Assembly: GCF_029168945.1 (NCBI RefSeq)
Contig: NC_083607.1
Coordinates: forward strand, 41,277,257 to 41,341,256
Length of the DNA stretch: 64,000 nucleotides
Direction of reading: 5' to 3'
From: Cannabis sativa
Taxonomy: Eukaryota; Streptophyta; Magnoliopsida; Rosales; Cannabaceae
The position numbers and the translations under genes are program-made. Positions 1 to 10,286 of the stretch are shown here, one piece after another. The notes below the pieces were generated by a model, which saw only the letters and a program-made list of their open reading frames with translations, was not told the DNA's origin and did not search any database. Each line of letters opens with the position of its first letter. Within the stretch, counting starts at the first letter, position 1.

Positions 1-1
1 T

Positions 2-1614
2 CCCTACAGGATGGCACCTGCAGAGTTGAAAGAGTTAAAAGTTCAATTACAGGGGATGATGGATTTAAAATTTACTAGACCTAGTACTTCACCTTGGGGT
101 GCACCGGTTTTGTTTGTGAAAAAGAAAGATGGAACATTATGAATGTGTATAGATTATCGGGAGTTAAACAAATTAACAGTGAAGAACAAGTACCCTCTGC
201 CAAGAATAGATGATTTATTTGATCAGTTGCAGGGTAAAACTGTCTTTTCTAAAATTGATCTTCGATCTGGTTATCACCAACTGAGGATTCGAGAGGAGGA
301 TATTCCCAAGACAGCTTTTCGGACCCGGTATGGTCATTATGAATTCCTGGTAATGTCCTTCGGATTAACAAATGCCCCGGAAGCATTTATGGATTTGATG
401 AACCGAGTGTTCAAAGATTTACTGGATGATTTTGTTATTGTCTTTATCGATGATATTCTAATTTATTCGGACTCGGAAGAGACCCACGAAAGACATCTTC
501 GAATGGTATTACAACGTCTCAGGGAGCATAAGTTGTATGCCAAGTTTAAGAAATGTGAATTTTGGTTACCTCAGGTGAGTTTCTTGGGGCATGTGGTGAG
601 TAAAGATGGTATTTTAGTGGATCCAGTAAAGATTGAAGCAGTGCGTGGTAGCCTCGACCTAAGTCAGCAACTGAAGTTAGAAGTTTCCTGGGGTTAGCAG
701 GGTATTACCGGAGATTTGTTGAGGGCTTTGCAAAGATTTCTACGCCTTTAACTGAGTTGACCCGAAAGAATTGTAAGTTTGTTTGGAGTGACAAGTGTGA
801 AGGTAGTTTCCAGGAATTGAAGCAAAGGTTGATTACCGCTCCTGTGCTAACCTTACCAAAAGGTGATGAAAAGTTTGTGATTTATTGTGATGCATCCAAA
901 CAAGGGTTAGGTTGTGTTCTTATGCAGTCAGGGAAAGTGATTGCTTATGCATCCACGCAATTGAAGGAGTATGAACAACGATATCCTACCCATGATATTG
1001 AATTAGCAGCGGTTGTCTTTGCACTAAAAGTTTGGCGTCACTATCTATACGGTGAGAAGTGTGAAATTTATACAGATCACAAAAGCCTCAAGTACTTTTT
1101 CACTCAGAAGGATTTAAATATGAGGCAACGACGATGGTTAGAACTGGTCAAAGATTATGACTGCGAGATTCTCTACCACCCTGGTAAAGCAAATGTGGTA
1201 GCGGATGCTCTAAGTCGGAAAGGACCATGGCAAGTTTGTGAACTAAAGGAAATCTCAGCAAAGTTGGCTGAGGATATGACGAGAGCGGGAATTGAATTTG
1301 TAATCGGAAAACTTGCTAATATCACCATACAGTCTAACCTATTGGAAAGAATTAGAGTAGCCCAACAAGGTGACCTTGAGCTACAGGGACATAAGGAAAA
1401 GTTAGAGGCTGAAATGGCAAGAGACTTTTCGTGCTTATCTGATGGGTTGTTGCGATACAAAAACAGAATCTGTGTACCGGATGATAAAGAAATCAGACAA
1501 GAGATTCTTGATGAATCTCATACTACACCGTACTCCTTACACCCGGGAACAACCAAAATGTATCATGATGTGAAAGCTTTATGCGGTGGCGGGTATGAAG
1601 AGGGATATTGTTGA
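2..1614 (+). pseudogene. Broken pol segment: reverse transcriptase, RNase H and integrase zinc region of Tekay A
   Basis: Encodes the enzymes that copy element RNA into DNA and degrade the template. RT motifs are [20 protein letters not shown] and the catalytic FIDDIL. RNase H shows YCDAS, DIELAAV, YTDHKSL and VADALS, with all acidic residues present. It ends in the integrase H/H zinc region. It is dead: a TGA at 140-142 interrupts RT, a frameshift lies near 640-700 (frame 2 to frame 1), and another near 1590 shifts into the integrase frame. The RT start lies outside the window. Confidence 0.9.
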
Positions 1615-2764
1615 ATATGTGTCAAAATGCTTAACCTGTCAACAAATTAAAGCAGAACATCAAAGGCCGGCAGGTTTGCTTCAACCTCTAAAGATTCCTG
1701 AATGGAAATGGGAAGACATCACCATGGATTTTGTGGTAGGATTGCCCAGAACAGTAGGATATTATGATTCTATTTGGGTGATAGTGGATCGATATACAAA
1801 GTCTGCTCACTTTCTCCCGGTGAGGACAACGTATACAGTGGATCAATATGCTGATTTGTATATTAAGGAGATAGTTCGACTTCATGGTGCCCCAAAGTCG
1901 ATAGTTTCAGATCGAGATCCAAAATTTACATCCAAATTCTGGGAAAGTTTACAGCAAGCAATGGGTACGAAGTTGAAATTCAGTACAGCTTTTCATCCTC
2001 AAACCGATGGTCAATCTGAAAGGACTATCCAGATACTTGAGGATATGTTGAGGGCATGTGTAATGGACTTTGAAGGTTCTTGGAATAAGTACCTACCTCT
2101 GATTGAGTTTTCTTATAACAATAGTTATCAGAGTACCATTGGCATGGCTCCGTATGAGATGCTTTATGGAAGGAAATGTCGATCACCTATTCACTGGGAT
2201 GAGGCTGGTGAACGTAGGTACCTTGGACCTGAAGCTGTCCAAAGAACGAGCGAGGCTATTGAAAAGATTCGAGCTCGTATGCTTGCTTCCCAAAGTAGAC
2301 AGAAAAGCTACGCAGATCCAAAGCGTAGAGATGTTAAATTCCAAGTTGGGGATTTTGTTTTTCTTCGGGTGTCCCCAATGAAGGGAATTCGAAGGTTCGG
2401 GAAGAAAGGAAAGTTGAGTCCCAGATTTATTGGTCCATTTGAGATTCTTGAGAAAGTAGGTCAGGTAGCTTATCGGTTGGCTCTACCTCCTGCTTTATCT
2501 GGGGTTCATAACGTGTTTCATGTCTCGATGCTTCGGAAATATGTATCTGATACAACTCATATCTTAAGTTATGAAGACATTGAGCTTCAAACCGACCTGT
2601 CATATGAAGAACAACCAGTACAGATCTTAGACAGGAAAGAAAAGGTGTTGCGGAATAAGACTATTCCACTAGTTAAAGTGCTGTGGCGGAACAGTAAAGT
2701 TGAAGAAGCGACTTGGGAGTTAGAGTCGCAGATGCGGGAGTTGTATCCCGAGCTTTTCAGGTAA
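1586..2764 (+). pseudogene. Integrase with C-terminal chromodomain, Tekay A
   Basis: The longest uninterrupted piece of this element, about 390 codons. The C-x2-C half of the zinc-binding domain (CLTCQQ) is followed by the catalytic core with D in TMDFVVGLP, D in VSDRDPKF and E in DGQSERT, so the D,D,E triad is complete. A GPFEIL...VFHVSML segment and a chromodomain-like tail (YEEQPVQILDR to EATWELE) end at TAA 2762-2764. In chromoviruses this tail targets insertion to particular chromatin. The open frame is cut from upstream pol by a frameshift, so I treat it as a pseudogene although its own residues are intact. Confidence 0.9.
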
Positions 2765-2785
2765 ATTTCGAGGACGAAATTCCTA

Positions 2786-2800
2786 TAAGTGGGGGATAGT
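2786..2800 (+). other. Polypurine tract of Tekay A
   Basis: A purine-rich run (AAGTGGGGGATAG) immediately before the TG of the 3' LTR, the usual plus-strand primer position. Confidence 0.8.
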
Positions 2801-3755
2801 TGTAATATCCCAGAAAATAAATAATATTTAAATGGACATATTTTATTAAATATGTAATTACTTGGGAAATGAAGTAGGATTATGATCTTACTTAGGTAAA
2901 TTGTTGAAAAATTATTTAATGAAATACGTTATTTTTGGGACCCGGCAATTGTGGAAATTTAGCTATGAGGTTAGTAATGTCACGACATTAAATGAAAGAA
3001 TTATTTTGAGAATATCCCGGATTAAGTTAGAATTTTAATAGAATGTCGGATTGGGGAACTAGTAAAATTACCAAAATGCCCCTAGGGTTTTTTTTTAAAA
3101 AAAATTATGTGAGAGGGGTAGATTAGCAAATCCAATGGAACCTTTTATTTTGACTTTTCTTTCATTTTTTTTAGCTGCCAATTAAAAAAAAAAAAAGAAA
3201 ACCCTTATTTAAAAAGCTTCCTTCCAAGACAAGAAACCATTTTTCAAAAAAAAAAAAAACAACACCAAGCTTCTCTTCTTCTTCTCCTTCTGCCGAGCCC
3301 TAGGAGCAGCTGGGAACTAGGTGGAATTCATTTTATTTCAGCCACTCTTGAGCTAATCTAAGCCCTAGAAGCTAGCTAAGTGAAGGTATGATTTTCTACT
3401 CTTCTCTTGATTGTTTTTTTTTAAGTTTAGTTTAGGTTTTGGTGAAGGTTTTCATTTAATCCTGAGCTGGGGTATAAACTGAGGTTAGGGTAGGTTCTTA
3501 GGGTTGATTTGAAACTTGTTTGAATGAAGATTAAGTGGGATTAATGGCTGTTTAGTTTGAATGCATTTGATTAAGCAATTTGAGCTTGATTTTCATGTGA
3601 GATGGTGATTTTGAGTTAAGTGGTGAATTGAGATTGAATGATGTGTTGAATATGTTGTATTTGGTATATTGAACTGTTCTGGAAATGCAATTTAGGTCTG
3701 AAATGGTTTTGGTTCGAGCTGGGGGAGAAAAACCAGAATTTTTCTGGTCTGGCAG

Positions 3756-3773
3756 CAACCGGTCGACCGGTTG
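3756..3773. repeat. CCGG palindrome in Tekay A LTR
   Basis: CAACCGGTCGACCGGTTG is a perfect 18-bp palindrome. A looser inverted repeat (ACCAG/CTGGT) lies just before it, at 3732-3748. Equivalent palindromes sit at 20825-20916, 29885-29976 and 39195-39216 in the other Tekay LTRs. Confidence 0.85.
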
Positions 3774-4162
3774 GTTCTGCTGTATCAGAACCGGTCGCCG
3801 GGTTACAGCAGGGGAAAATTTCTCGGGTTTTTCTCTGAACCGTGTTTAGCTCGGGGTTGAACCTAGTACCTGCCTTTGAATAATTTTGAGTTATTTGAAT
3901 TATTTTATAGATGGTGAAGGCTAAGTCTAATCGGTTTTAAATTAGGGTTTTAATCCGGAATATTATGTTAAGGTATTTATTGTTTCAATTGTCGTGACAT
4001 AGGACCGGGATTGCCTAGCTTGTTTTTCCACCCAGGTCGGCCATATTCTTGACTTCTGAATTAAGGTAAGAAAAGTGGTAAGCACCGTATGTGGTTTAAG
4101 ATTAATGGATGAATGGAAGTGGCCTTAATTATTATCATGATGCTGATTAAAAGTTTATTAAG

Positions 4163-4326
4163 CCTAGGTTATGACCTAGGGTTGGAAACGGTTATTACCG
4201 TTATGAGTAATTACTCTTGAAACCACGGTTAGGTTTCTTACTTATCGTTTGCTTTATCGGGCAACGATAGTGACATATTCAGCTCGTATGTGACGAGTGG
4301 TAAAAAGTGGTACTTTATTAAGTACC
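4163..4326. repeat. Array of six short stem-loops in Tekay A LTR
   Basis: Six exact inverted repeats follow each other within 164 bp: CCTAGGT/ACCTAGG (4163-4180), AACGGT/ACCGTT (4187-4202), GAGTAATTACTC (4205-4216), ATCGTT/AACGAT (4244-4268), CTCGT/ACGAG (4283-4297) and GGTACTT/AAGTACC (4309-4326). Loops are mostly 4-5 nt. The stems share no primary sequence with one another. Confidence 0.8.
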
Positions 4327-4441
4327 AGGAATGTGTGATGTTTAAAGGAGTGCTTATTATTGTCGAATAGTGAGTACATAATGGCATGAGAATAAGTTGA
4401 TAATTATTTTCTTTCAATTATTGTTTTGATCACTTTCTTGC

Positions 4442-4458
4442 TGAGTCTCTGTGACTCA
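4442..4458. other. Conserved TGAGTC/GACTCA hairpin of Tekay LTRs
   Basis: Arms TGAGTC (4442-4447) and GACTCA (4453-4458), followed about 20 nt later by GCAGGTAAAGG. The same arms and downstream motif occur in Tekay C (19995-20010, 29055-29070) and in the solo LTR (38432-38447), although the surrounding LTR sequence differs. Confidence 0.75.
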
Positions 4459-4820
4459 CTGGTGCTTTATGGTGCAGGTAAAGGAAAGGCTAAAGTTGAG
4501 CAACCATGAGTTTATGGTCGCAGCAGGAATGTACATACCAGCCGTAGGCAGCCCAGTTTACAGGATGCTCTATTTTGATTGTATTTTGGAAAATATAAAG
4601 TTTATGTTGTAAAATACTTTGAAACCAGTTTGTAAATATTTTGAAAACAGTGGGACCCCATAAATCATGTTACTTATCTTTTGTTAAACAGTTTAAAGGT
4701 TGAGTTTTAACTATCAAAAATTTAATTACCCACACTTTTAGTATAATTACATCTTATATAATTATTGGTATTTTAAATAAAGTGCACACACGTGGCGTCC
4801 CTGTTGGACAGTGCGTTACA

Positions 4821-5403
4821 TTTTGATGATGAATCTGAAGTTCCAAAAGGCAAATCTACTAGGAATTGATTTATCAAGAGAACAATGGGTCCAACTTATC
4901 CTTAATAGTCTTCCTCCGAAGTATAATGAATTTGTTATCTCTTACATGATCAACAATTCTAACTCCTCCGACATGGACAACTCGAAGCAGAATTACGAGC
5001 CCATGAACGGAACTTGATTGCAATGGGTTCCCCTGGGTTTGCAATCAATAATCGAAGGAAAAGGACTAGGTATGAAGGATCTAGCAAAACTGCTTCTTCA
5101 AGTACAATTATCAGACATAATCTTCTATGTTCGAATTTTAATGAAAAGGGACATCATGAAGAACGATGTCCCAGGCTTCTAAACAATTCAAACGAAGGTA
5201 ATGCTTTTGTCTTTGAATCATGTGTTTTAGAGAACGACAAATCCATCTGGATTGTTGATTCTGGGTCTACTAACCATGTATGTTCTTCACTCCAGTTGCT
5301 TGAAACTTGGAAAAATCTGCTTCCAGGAGAGTTAAAGCTTAAAGTTGGCAATGGCGAATTAGTATCGGTCAAAGCTAGAGGAAAAGCCCGCATCAAGTTT
5401 TAA
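4821..5403 (+). pseudogene. gag C-terminus and protease of copia 1
   Basis: Gag coats the RNA; protease matures the polyprotein. The capsid end is visible (REQWVQLILNSLPP), then a zinc knuckle written CSNF...GHHEERC. The second cysteine is phenylalanine here but cysteine in copia 2. The protease motif is IVDSGSTNHVC, with the catalytic DSG. Two breaks are clear against copia 2: one base lost near 4980, which ends the first frame at 5017, and a CAA-to-TAA stop at 5401-5403. The 5' part of gag is replaced by the Tekay A LTR. Confidence 0.88.
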
Positions 5404-8131
5404 CAAAGATTTTTAATTTTAGAAAATGTTTTATTTATTCCAAGCTTTAGTAGAAACTTGATTAGTGTCTCATGTTTGCAAACACAATCTTATATATTGA
5501 ATTTTTCGAGTACAAATTGTTCAATTTCTCGTAATGGATTTCAAATATGTGTTGTTATAATGGAACAAGGGCTTTATGTTTTAAGACCGAGTACTCAAAT
5601 CTCACTAAATAGTGAACTTTTCAGTGTAGCTAGACCTAGAAACCTAAAAAGAAAAAAGATTGATAATGATGATCAAACTTATCTATGGCATTTACGTTTA
5701 GGTCATATAGGCTTTGATAGACTCAATAGGCTCACCAAAGACGGTCCATTGAAAAATGTCGTCTTAGGTGAACTGCCAGTATGCGAGTCCTGCCTAGAAG
5801 GAAAAACGACTAAACGTTCTTTCTCTGCAAAGGGAGAGCGTGCCAAAATCCCTCTAGGGTTAGTGCATTCCGATGTCTGCGGACCTTTGAATGTCAAAGC
5901 CCGAGGTGGTTATGAGTATTTTGTCACTTTCATTGACGATTTCTCTAGATATAGTTTTCTTTACCTAATGCAAAAGAAATCTGAAACGTTTGAAAAGTTT
6001 TAGGAGTTTCATGCTTTGGCCCAAAACCAATTAGGTAAATCATTAAAAATCTTGCGAACTGATAGGGGTGGAGAATATATGGATATGCAGTTCAAAGATC
6101 ATTTAATTGAACTTGGAATTGAATCCCAATACACTGCCCCAGCCACTCCACAACAAAATGGAGTTGCAGAAAGAAGAAATCGCACTCTTTTGGAAATGCT
6201 TAGGTCTATGCTGAGTTATTCAACTCTATTTACGTACTTCTGGGGATATGCTATACAGATGGCAAATGACATTCTAAATGTTGTTCCATCTAAAGCAGTC
6301 CCTAAGACACCCGTCGAACTTTGGAATGGTCGAACACCTAGTTTACGCCATTACAGAATTTGGGGGTGCCCTGCTCATGTCTTAAGAAAGAAAGAAGGCA
6401 AACTTGAATCACGTACCGAAGTATGCATGTTTGTCGGAAATTCTAAAGAGACTAGGGGTGGAATATTTTATAGTCACAAGGATAACAAAGTGTTTGTTTC
6501 TACAAATGCTACTTTCCTTGAAGAGAACTATATTAAAGACTACAAACCGAAAAGTAAAGTTGTTCTTGAAGAATTGCTATCAGATATAAGTCCTTCCAAT
6601 GTTCTGTCCTCTTCCACTCGTGAAGAAGACAATCCCACTCCCTCAGTTGAACAAACTGAGAAATCTACTACTAAAGTTTCTGTTCAGAAGACAACCGTAC
6701 CTCGTCGTAGTGGGAGGATTTCAACAAAACCTGCTCGTTATGGCTTGGATGGTGAAATCAATATGGTCGTAGGTGACGGTATTGATGACGATCCATTAAC
6801 CTATAAACAGGCAATGGCTAGTCCGCAACGGAAACGATGGTCAGCCGGCATGGATTCAGAAATGCATTCCATGAAAAAGAACAAAGTCTGGGAATATGTA
6901 GACGCACCTGACGACTATCATCCGATAGGATGCAAGTGGGTTTACAAGAAGAAAAGAGGAGCTGGAGGCGAAGTCGAAACTTTTAAAGCTAGACTTGTAG
7001 CCAAGGGTTATACCCAAAGAGAAGGCGTGGACTATGAGGAAACTTTTAGTCCTGTTGCCATGCTCAAATCCATCCAAATTCTTCTCTCAATAGCTGCTGC
7101 TTTCGATTATGAAATCTGGCAAATGGATGTCAAGACTGCCTTCCTTAATGGGGTACTTGAAGAAACCATCTATATGGAGCAACCAGAAGGTTATGTTCTT
7201 CCTGGGCAGGAAAAGAAAGTTTGCAAGTTAAATAGGTCTATCTATGGACTTAAGCAAGCTTCTCGCTCATGGAACAAAATGTTTGATGAAATCATCAAGA
7301 CCTACGGCTTTCTTCAGAATGAAGATGAACCTTGTGTTTACCAACTCAAGGAAGACCAAATAGTAGTATTCCTAGTCCTTTATGTTGATGACATTTTGAT
7401 CATTGGAAACAATGTCAAGAAAATGACTCACATCAAGGAATGGCTCAACACTCAATTCGATATGAAAGATTTGGGTGAAGCAGCCTATGTTCTTGGTATT
7501 CAGATTATCAGAAACCGGAAGAACAGATCTCTTGCTCTCTCTCAAACAACCTACATAGACAAAGTCTTAGAGAGATTCTCCATGAACAACACCAATGGGG
7601 CAAACATGCCTTCTAGATATGGTATTCGTCTATCTAAGGAACAGTCTCCGACTGATCCTCAAGAGATAGAGGACATGGCGAAAATTCCCTATGCCTTTGC
7701 AGTTGGAAGTCTAATGTATGCAATGTTATGCACTAGACCTGACATCTGTTATGCTGTTGAAATCGTGAGCAGGTATCAGTCTAATCCAGGACAAGAACAT
7801 TGGAATGCAGTTAAGTATATTCTGAAATACTTAAAGAGTACAAGGAATCTTGTGTTAGTCTACAAGGGTGGTGCTTTAAATCCCATAGGCTACACCTTGA
7901 TTCGGATTTCCGAGCAAGTCTTGAAGACAGGAAATCTACATCTGGTATGGTGTTTACTCTTGGGGGTGGAGCAGTGGTTTGGAGAAGTGCTAAACAAACC
8001 GCGATATCGGACTCAACTATGGAAGCTGAATACATAGCAGCAGCCGAAGCTGCTAAAGAACTTGTCTGGCTAAGAAAGTTCTTCACCAGCATAGGTGTTG
8101 TTCCTAGAATAGAAAAGCCTCTGGTACTACT
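5404..8131 (+). pseudogene. Integrase, reverse transcriptase and first part of RNase H, copia 1
   Basis: GAG-pre-integrase and zinc region: LWHLRLGH with CESCLEGK. Integrase core: D in HSDVCGPL, D in LRTDRGGEY, E in NGVAERRNR. RT: MDVKTAFLNG, LNRSIYGLKQ and the catalytic LYVDDIL. RNase H begins with the ISDSTMEAEY segment. Breaks: a CAG-to-TAG stop at 6001-6003; a two-base insertion near 7898 that shifts RNase H (its frame resumes from 7947); then the solo LTR at 8132. The stretch 6016-8037 is open for 673 codons, the largest copia pol fragment in the window. Confidence 0.9.
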
Positions 8132-10023
8132 TGTTGGATATTATTTTACCAGGATCTTAGATCTACTCACAAGTATGTTTATTAACATCCTAAATATGAA
8201 CTTTCTAAAACGATAAATTAAACACATATAAAGTTTAAGAAACCTTACATTGGGTGCAGCGGAATATAATGACTCCTTCCGTTCAGATCTCTAACCCTTG
8301 ATTCCTTTCTGTAGCAGAGTATTATCAAGATCTGAACCTGGATCTTCTTCTCTGAATCCTTGATGTTGAATCTCCTTTGCTGATGATCTTTCTTCACGAT
8401 CTTCCTCACTATGATTGAGGTATTGCTTGATGTGTGTGGGCACTACTCTAATCACTAAGAGAGGTTCGAAATATAGAGGAAGAATAGAGAGAGAGAGAGT
8501 GGCGGCTAGAGAAGAGAGTGAAGGCTCAGGTTTTTCTGATTCAGAAAGTGTAATTTTCCTGAAGCCTTCACTATCTATTTATAGCATTCCACTAGGGTTA
8601 GATTTGAATTATATGGCATTAAAATAATGAAAAAATCAATTTAAAAAGCTACAATAGGTGGCCGGCCATGGCTAGGTGGACTGGGCCTTGATTTTTGCAA
8701 TTTTGCAATTTTAACACCTTTTGTATCTGATTTTCTCAAAAATGCCAATTTCCTAATTAAATCATTTAAATGCCAATTCTAACTATTTAGAAACTATAAA
8801 TAAATATTAAATAATATTGTCATTTATCATATTTATTAATTGAACCATACAAAGTATCATAATTAACAAATATGCCCCTATTAACTCTTTCTTTACAATT
8901 TCGCCCTTACTTAGTGAAAATTTCACAAATAGACATAGTCTAATTCGTGAATTATAATTGATTAATCAAAACCAATTACATGAGTCTTACAAACAATATT
9001 ATCTCAACTACTGGGGGGACCATGGGTCTATATAGCCGAGCTTCCAATAAGTAGATCAAGAATTTAGCACTAAAATTCACTAACTTATTAATTCTTCGTT
9101 GAATCCACGCATAGAACTTAGAATTGCACTCTCAGTATATAGAATGTTCTATATGTTCCACCATATAGACACATCATTAGTTATCCATTGTTATAATCCT
9201 AATGTGATCAATGATCCTCTATATGAATGATCTACACAGTAAAGGGATTAAATTACCGTAACACCCTACTATGTATTTTATCCTTAAAACACTTGACCCC
9301 GTATAAATGATATTTCAGCTTGTGTGAAATGAGATCTCCACCATTTATTTTCGTTTGGTCAAGCTCGAAGGAAATCATCCTTTGCTTACTATTCGCCAGG
9401 TAGAAGCTATAGATTCCATGTTTATGCTAGCGCTCCCACTCAATTGCACTACCGTGTTCCCAAAAAGTATGTATCACCCTGACCTAAAAGTAGGCTTAAC
9501 TAACAATTCAAAGGAACACGAATAGCCTTTCAAGATTGAGCCTAATCATAACAGGATTAAGATCATTTGATCTAGGATCAACTTGGCGATATTGACTTGA
9601 ATAGATTTTACGGTAAGTTTAATTAAATCTAAGTCAAAGTTCAATATCGGTCCCTTCCAATGCATACTCCATGCATCCAACCTGAGCTGTACTTTAACCA
9701 ATGTTCTGGAAAGAACATAGTATTTCTCCAAATACAAGTAAACTCTTGTTGTAGATTATCATATCAGTAAAACCCTGTGTCTGATAAATCTAGGAAACTT
9801 TATTCACATAGTCATGTTTACTTTCCAATGTGATGACAGCACAATAAACATGATCAAGTATGTGAAAAGGGTTTAAGATGAATTTATAAATAAATTAGAC
9901 AAGCAATTGATAAAGTGAGCCAAAACATACACAAATGAATGAAAATACTTCTGTTTCTTTATTGATGTTGAATAAAATAGATTACATTGAAATGGAGTTT
10001 TATTTAGGGCATAAAACCTAACA
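8132..10023 (-). repeat. Solo copia LTR (1892 bp) inside copia 1
   Basis: In plus orientation it runs from TGTTGGATATT to AAACCTAACA, so the LTR is reversed. The flanks ctact (8127-8131) and ctact (10024-10028) are a perfect 5-bp target duplication. RNase H coding resumes directly after it, proving insertion. No internal region is present, so it is the product of LTR-LTR recombination. It belongs to the same subfamily as the copia 1 3' LTR (TGTTAGG start). Confidence 0.96.
8576..8583 (-). promoter_or_regulatory. Probable TATA box of solo copia LTR
   Basis: TATTTATA on the plus strand (TATAAATA in LTR sense). It is part of a conserved GCTATAAATAGATAGTGAAG block shared by the other copia LTRs here. 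Confidence 0.6.
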
Positions 10024-10257
10024 CTACTCTGTGATAACAATGGAGCAATAGTAAACAGTAAAGAACCTCGAAGCCACAAGAGAAGCAAACACATTGAAAG
10101 GAAGTATCACATTATCAGAGAATACGTGGCAAGAGGGGATGTACTAGTTGAGAAAGTTGACACAGAGGACAACCTAGCTGATCCATTTACCAAAGTCCTG
10201 GCCGTGACAGCCTTTGAAAAGCACCGTCAGAATTTAGGATTAATTGATATGTACTAA
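10024..10257 (+). pseudogene. RNase H C-terminus of copia 1
   Basis: Resumes after the solo LTR with CDNNGAIVNS, KHIERKYHIIREYV and the typical copia ending DNLADPFTKVL, and stops at TAA 10255-10257. This is the last part of pol. It matches the end of copia 2 (44885 onward) almost residue for residue, so this segment is intact. It is cut off only by upstream breaks. Confidence 0.9.
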
Positions 10258-10273
10258 TTAGTTTTATATTAGT

Positions 10274-10286
10274 ACAAGTGGGAGTT
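10274..10286 (+). other. Polypurine tract of copia 1
   Basis: ACAAGTGGGAGTT directly before the TGTTAGG start of the 3' LTR. The same tract, reversed, lies at 44856-44868 in copia 2. Confidence 0.8.

Larger units (their letters stand above)
1..4820 (+). mobile_element. Ty3/gypsy chromovirus (Tekay/Del-like) element A, 3' part
   Basis: The 3' portion of an LTR retrotransposon whose 5' LTR, gag and protease lie before the window. Visible in order are reverse transcriptase, RNase H, zinc-binding and catalytic integrase, a chromodomain-like tail, a purine tract and a 2020 bp 3' LTR starting TGTAATATCC and ending GCGTTACA. Integrase after RNase H places it in Ty3/gypsy, and the chromodomain tail in the chromoviruses. 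It ends inside the gag of copia 1, so it is younger than copia 1. The right-hand target duplication would be ttttg (4821-4825); its partner is outside the window. Confidence 0.93.
2801..4820 (+). repeat. 3' LTR of Tekay A (2020 bp)
   Basis: Bounded by TGTAATATCC and GCGTTACA, directly after the purine tract. It contains A/T homopolymer stretches (3080-3270), an 18-bp perfect CCGG palindrome (3756-3773), a stem-loop array (4163-4326) and a TGAGTC/GACTCA hairpin (4442-4458). It differs strongly in sequence from the LTRs of Tekay C (19644, 28704), yet those modules recur in the same order. No coding potential is seen. Confidence 0.9.

Noticed and set aside
8415..8627. Short frame in the solo copia LTR
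   Set aside because: It covers the TATA region of the LTR, carries no motif, and in other LTRs the equivalent frames differ in length and sequence.
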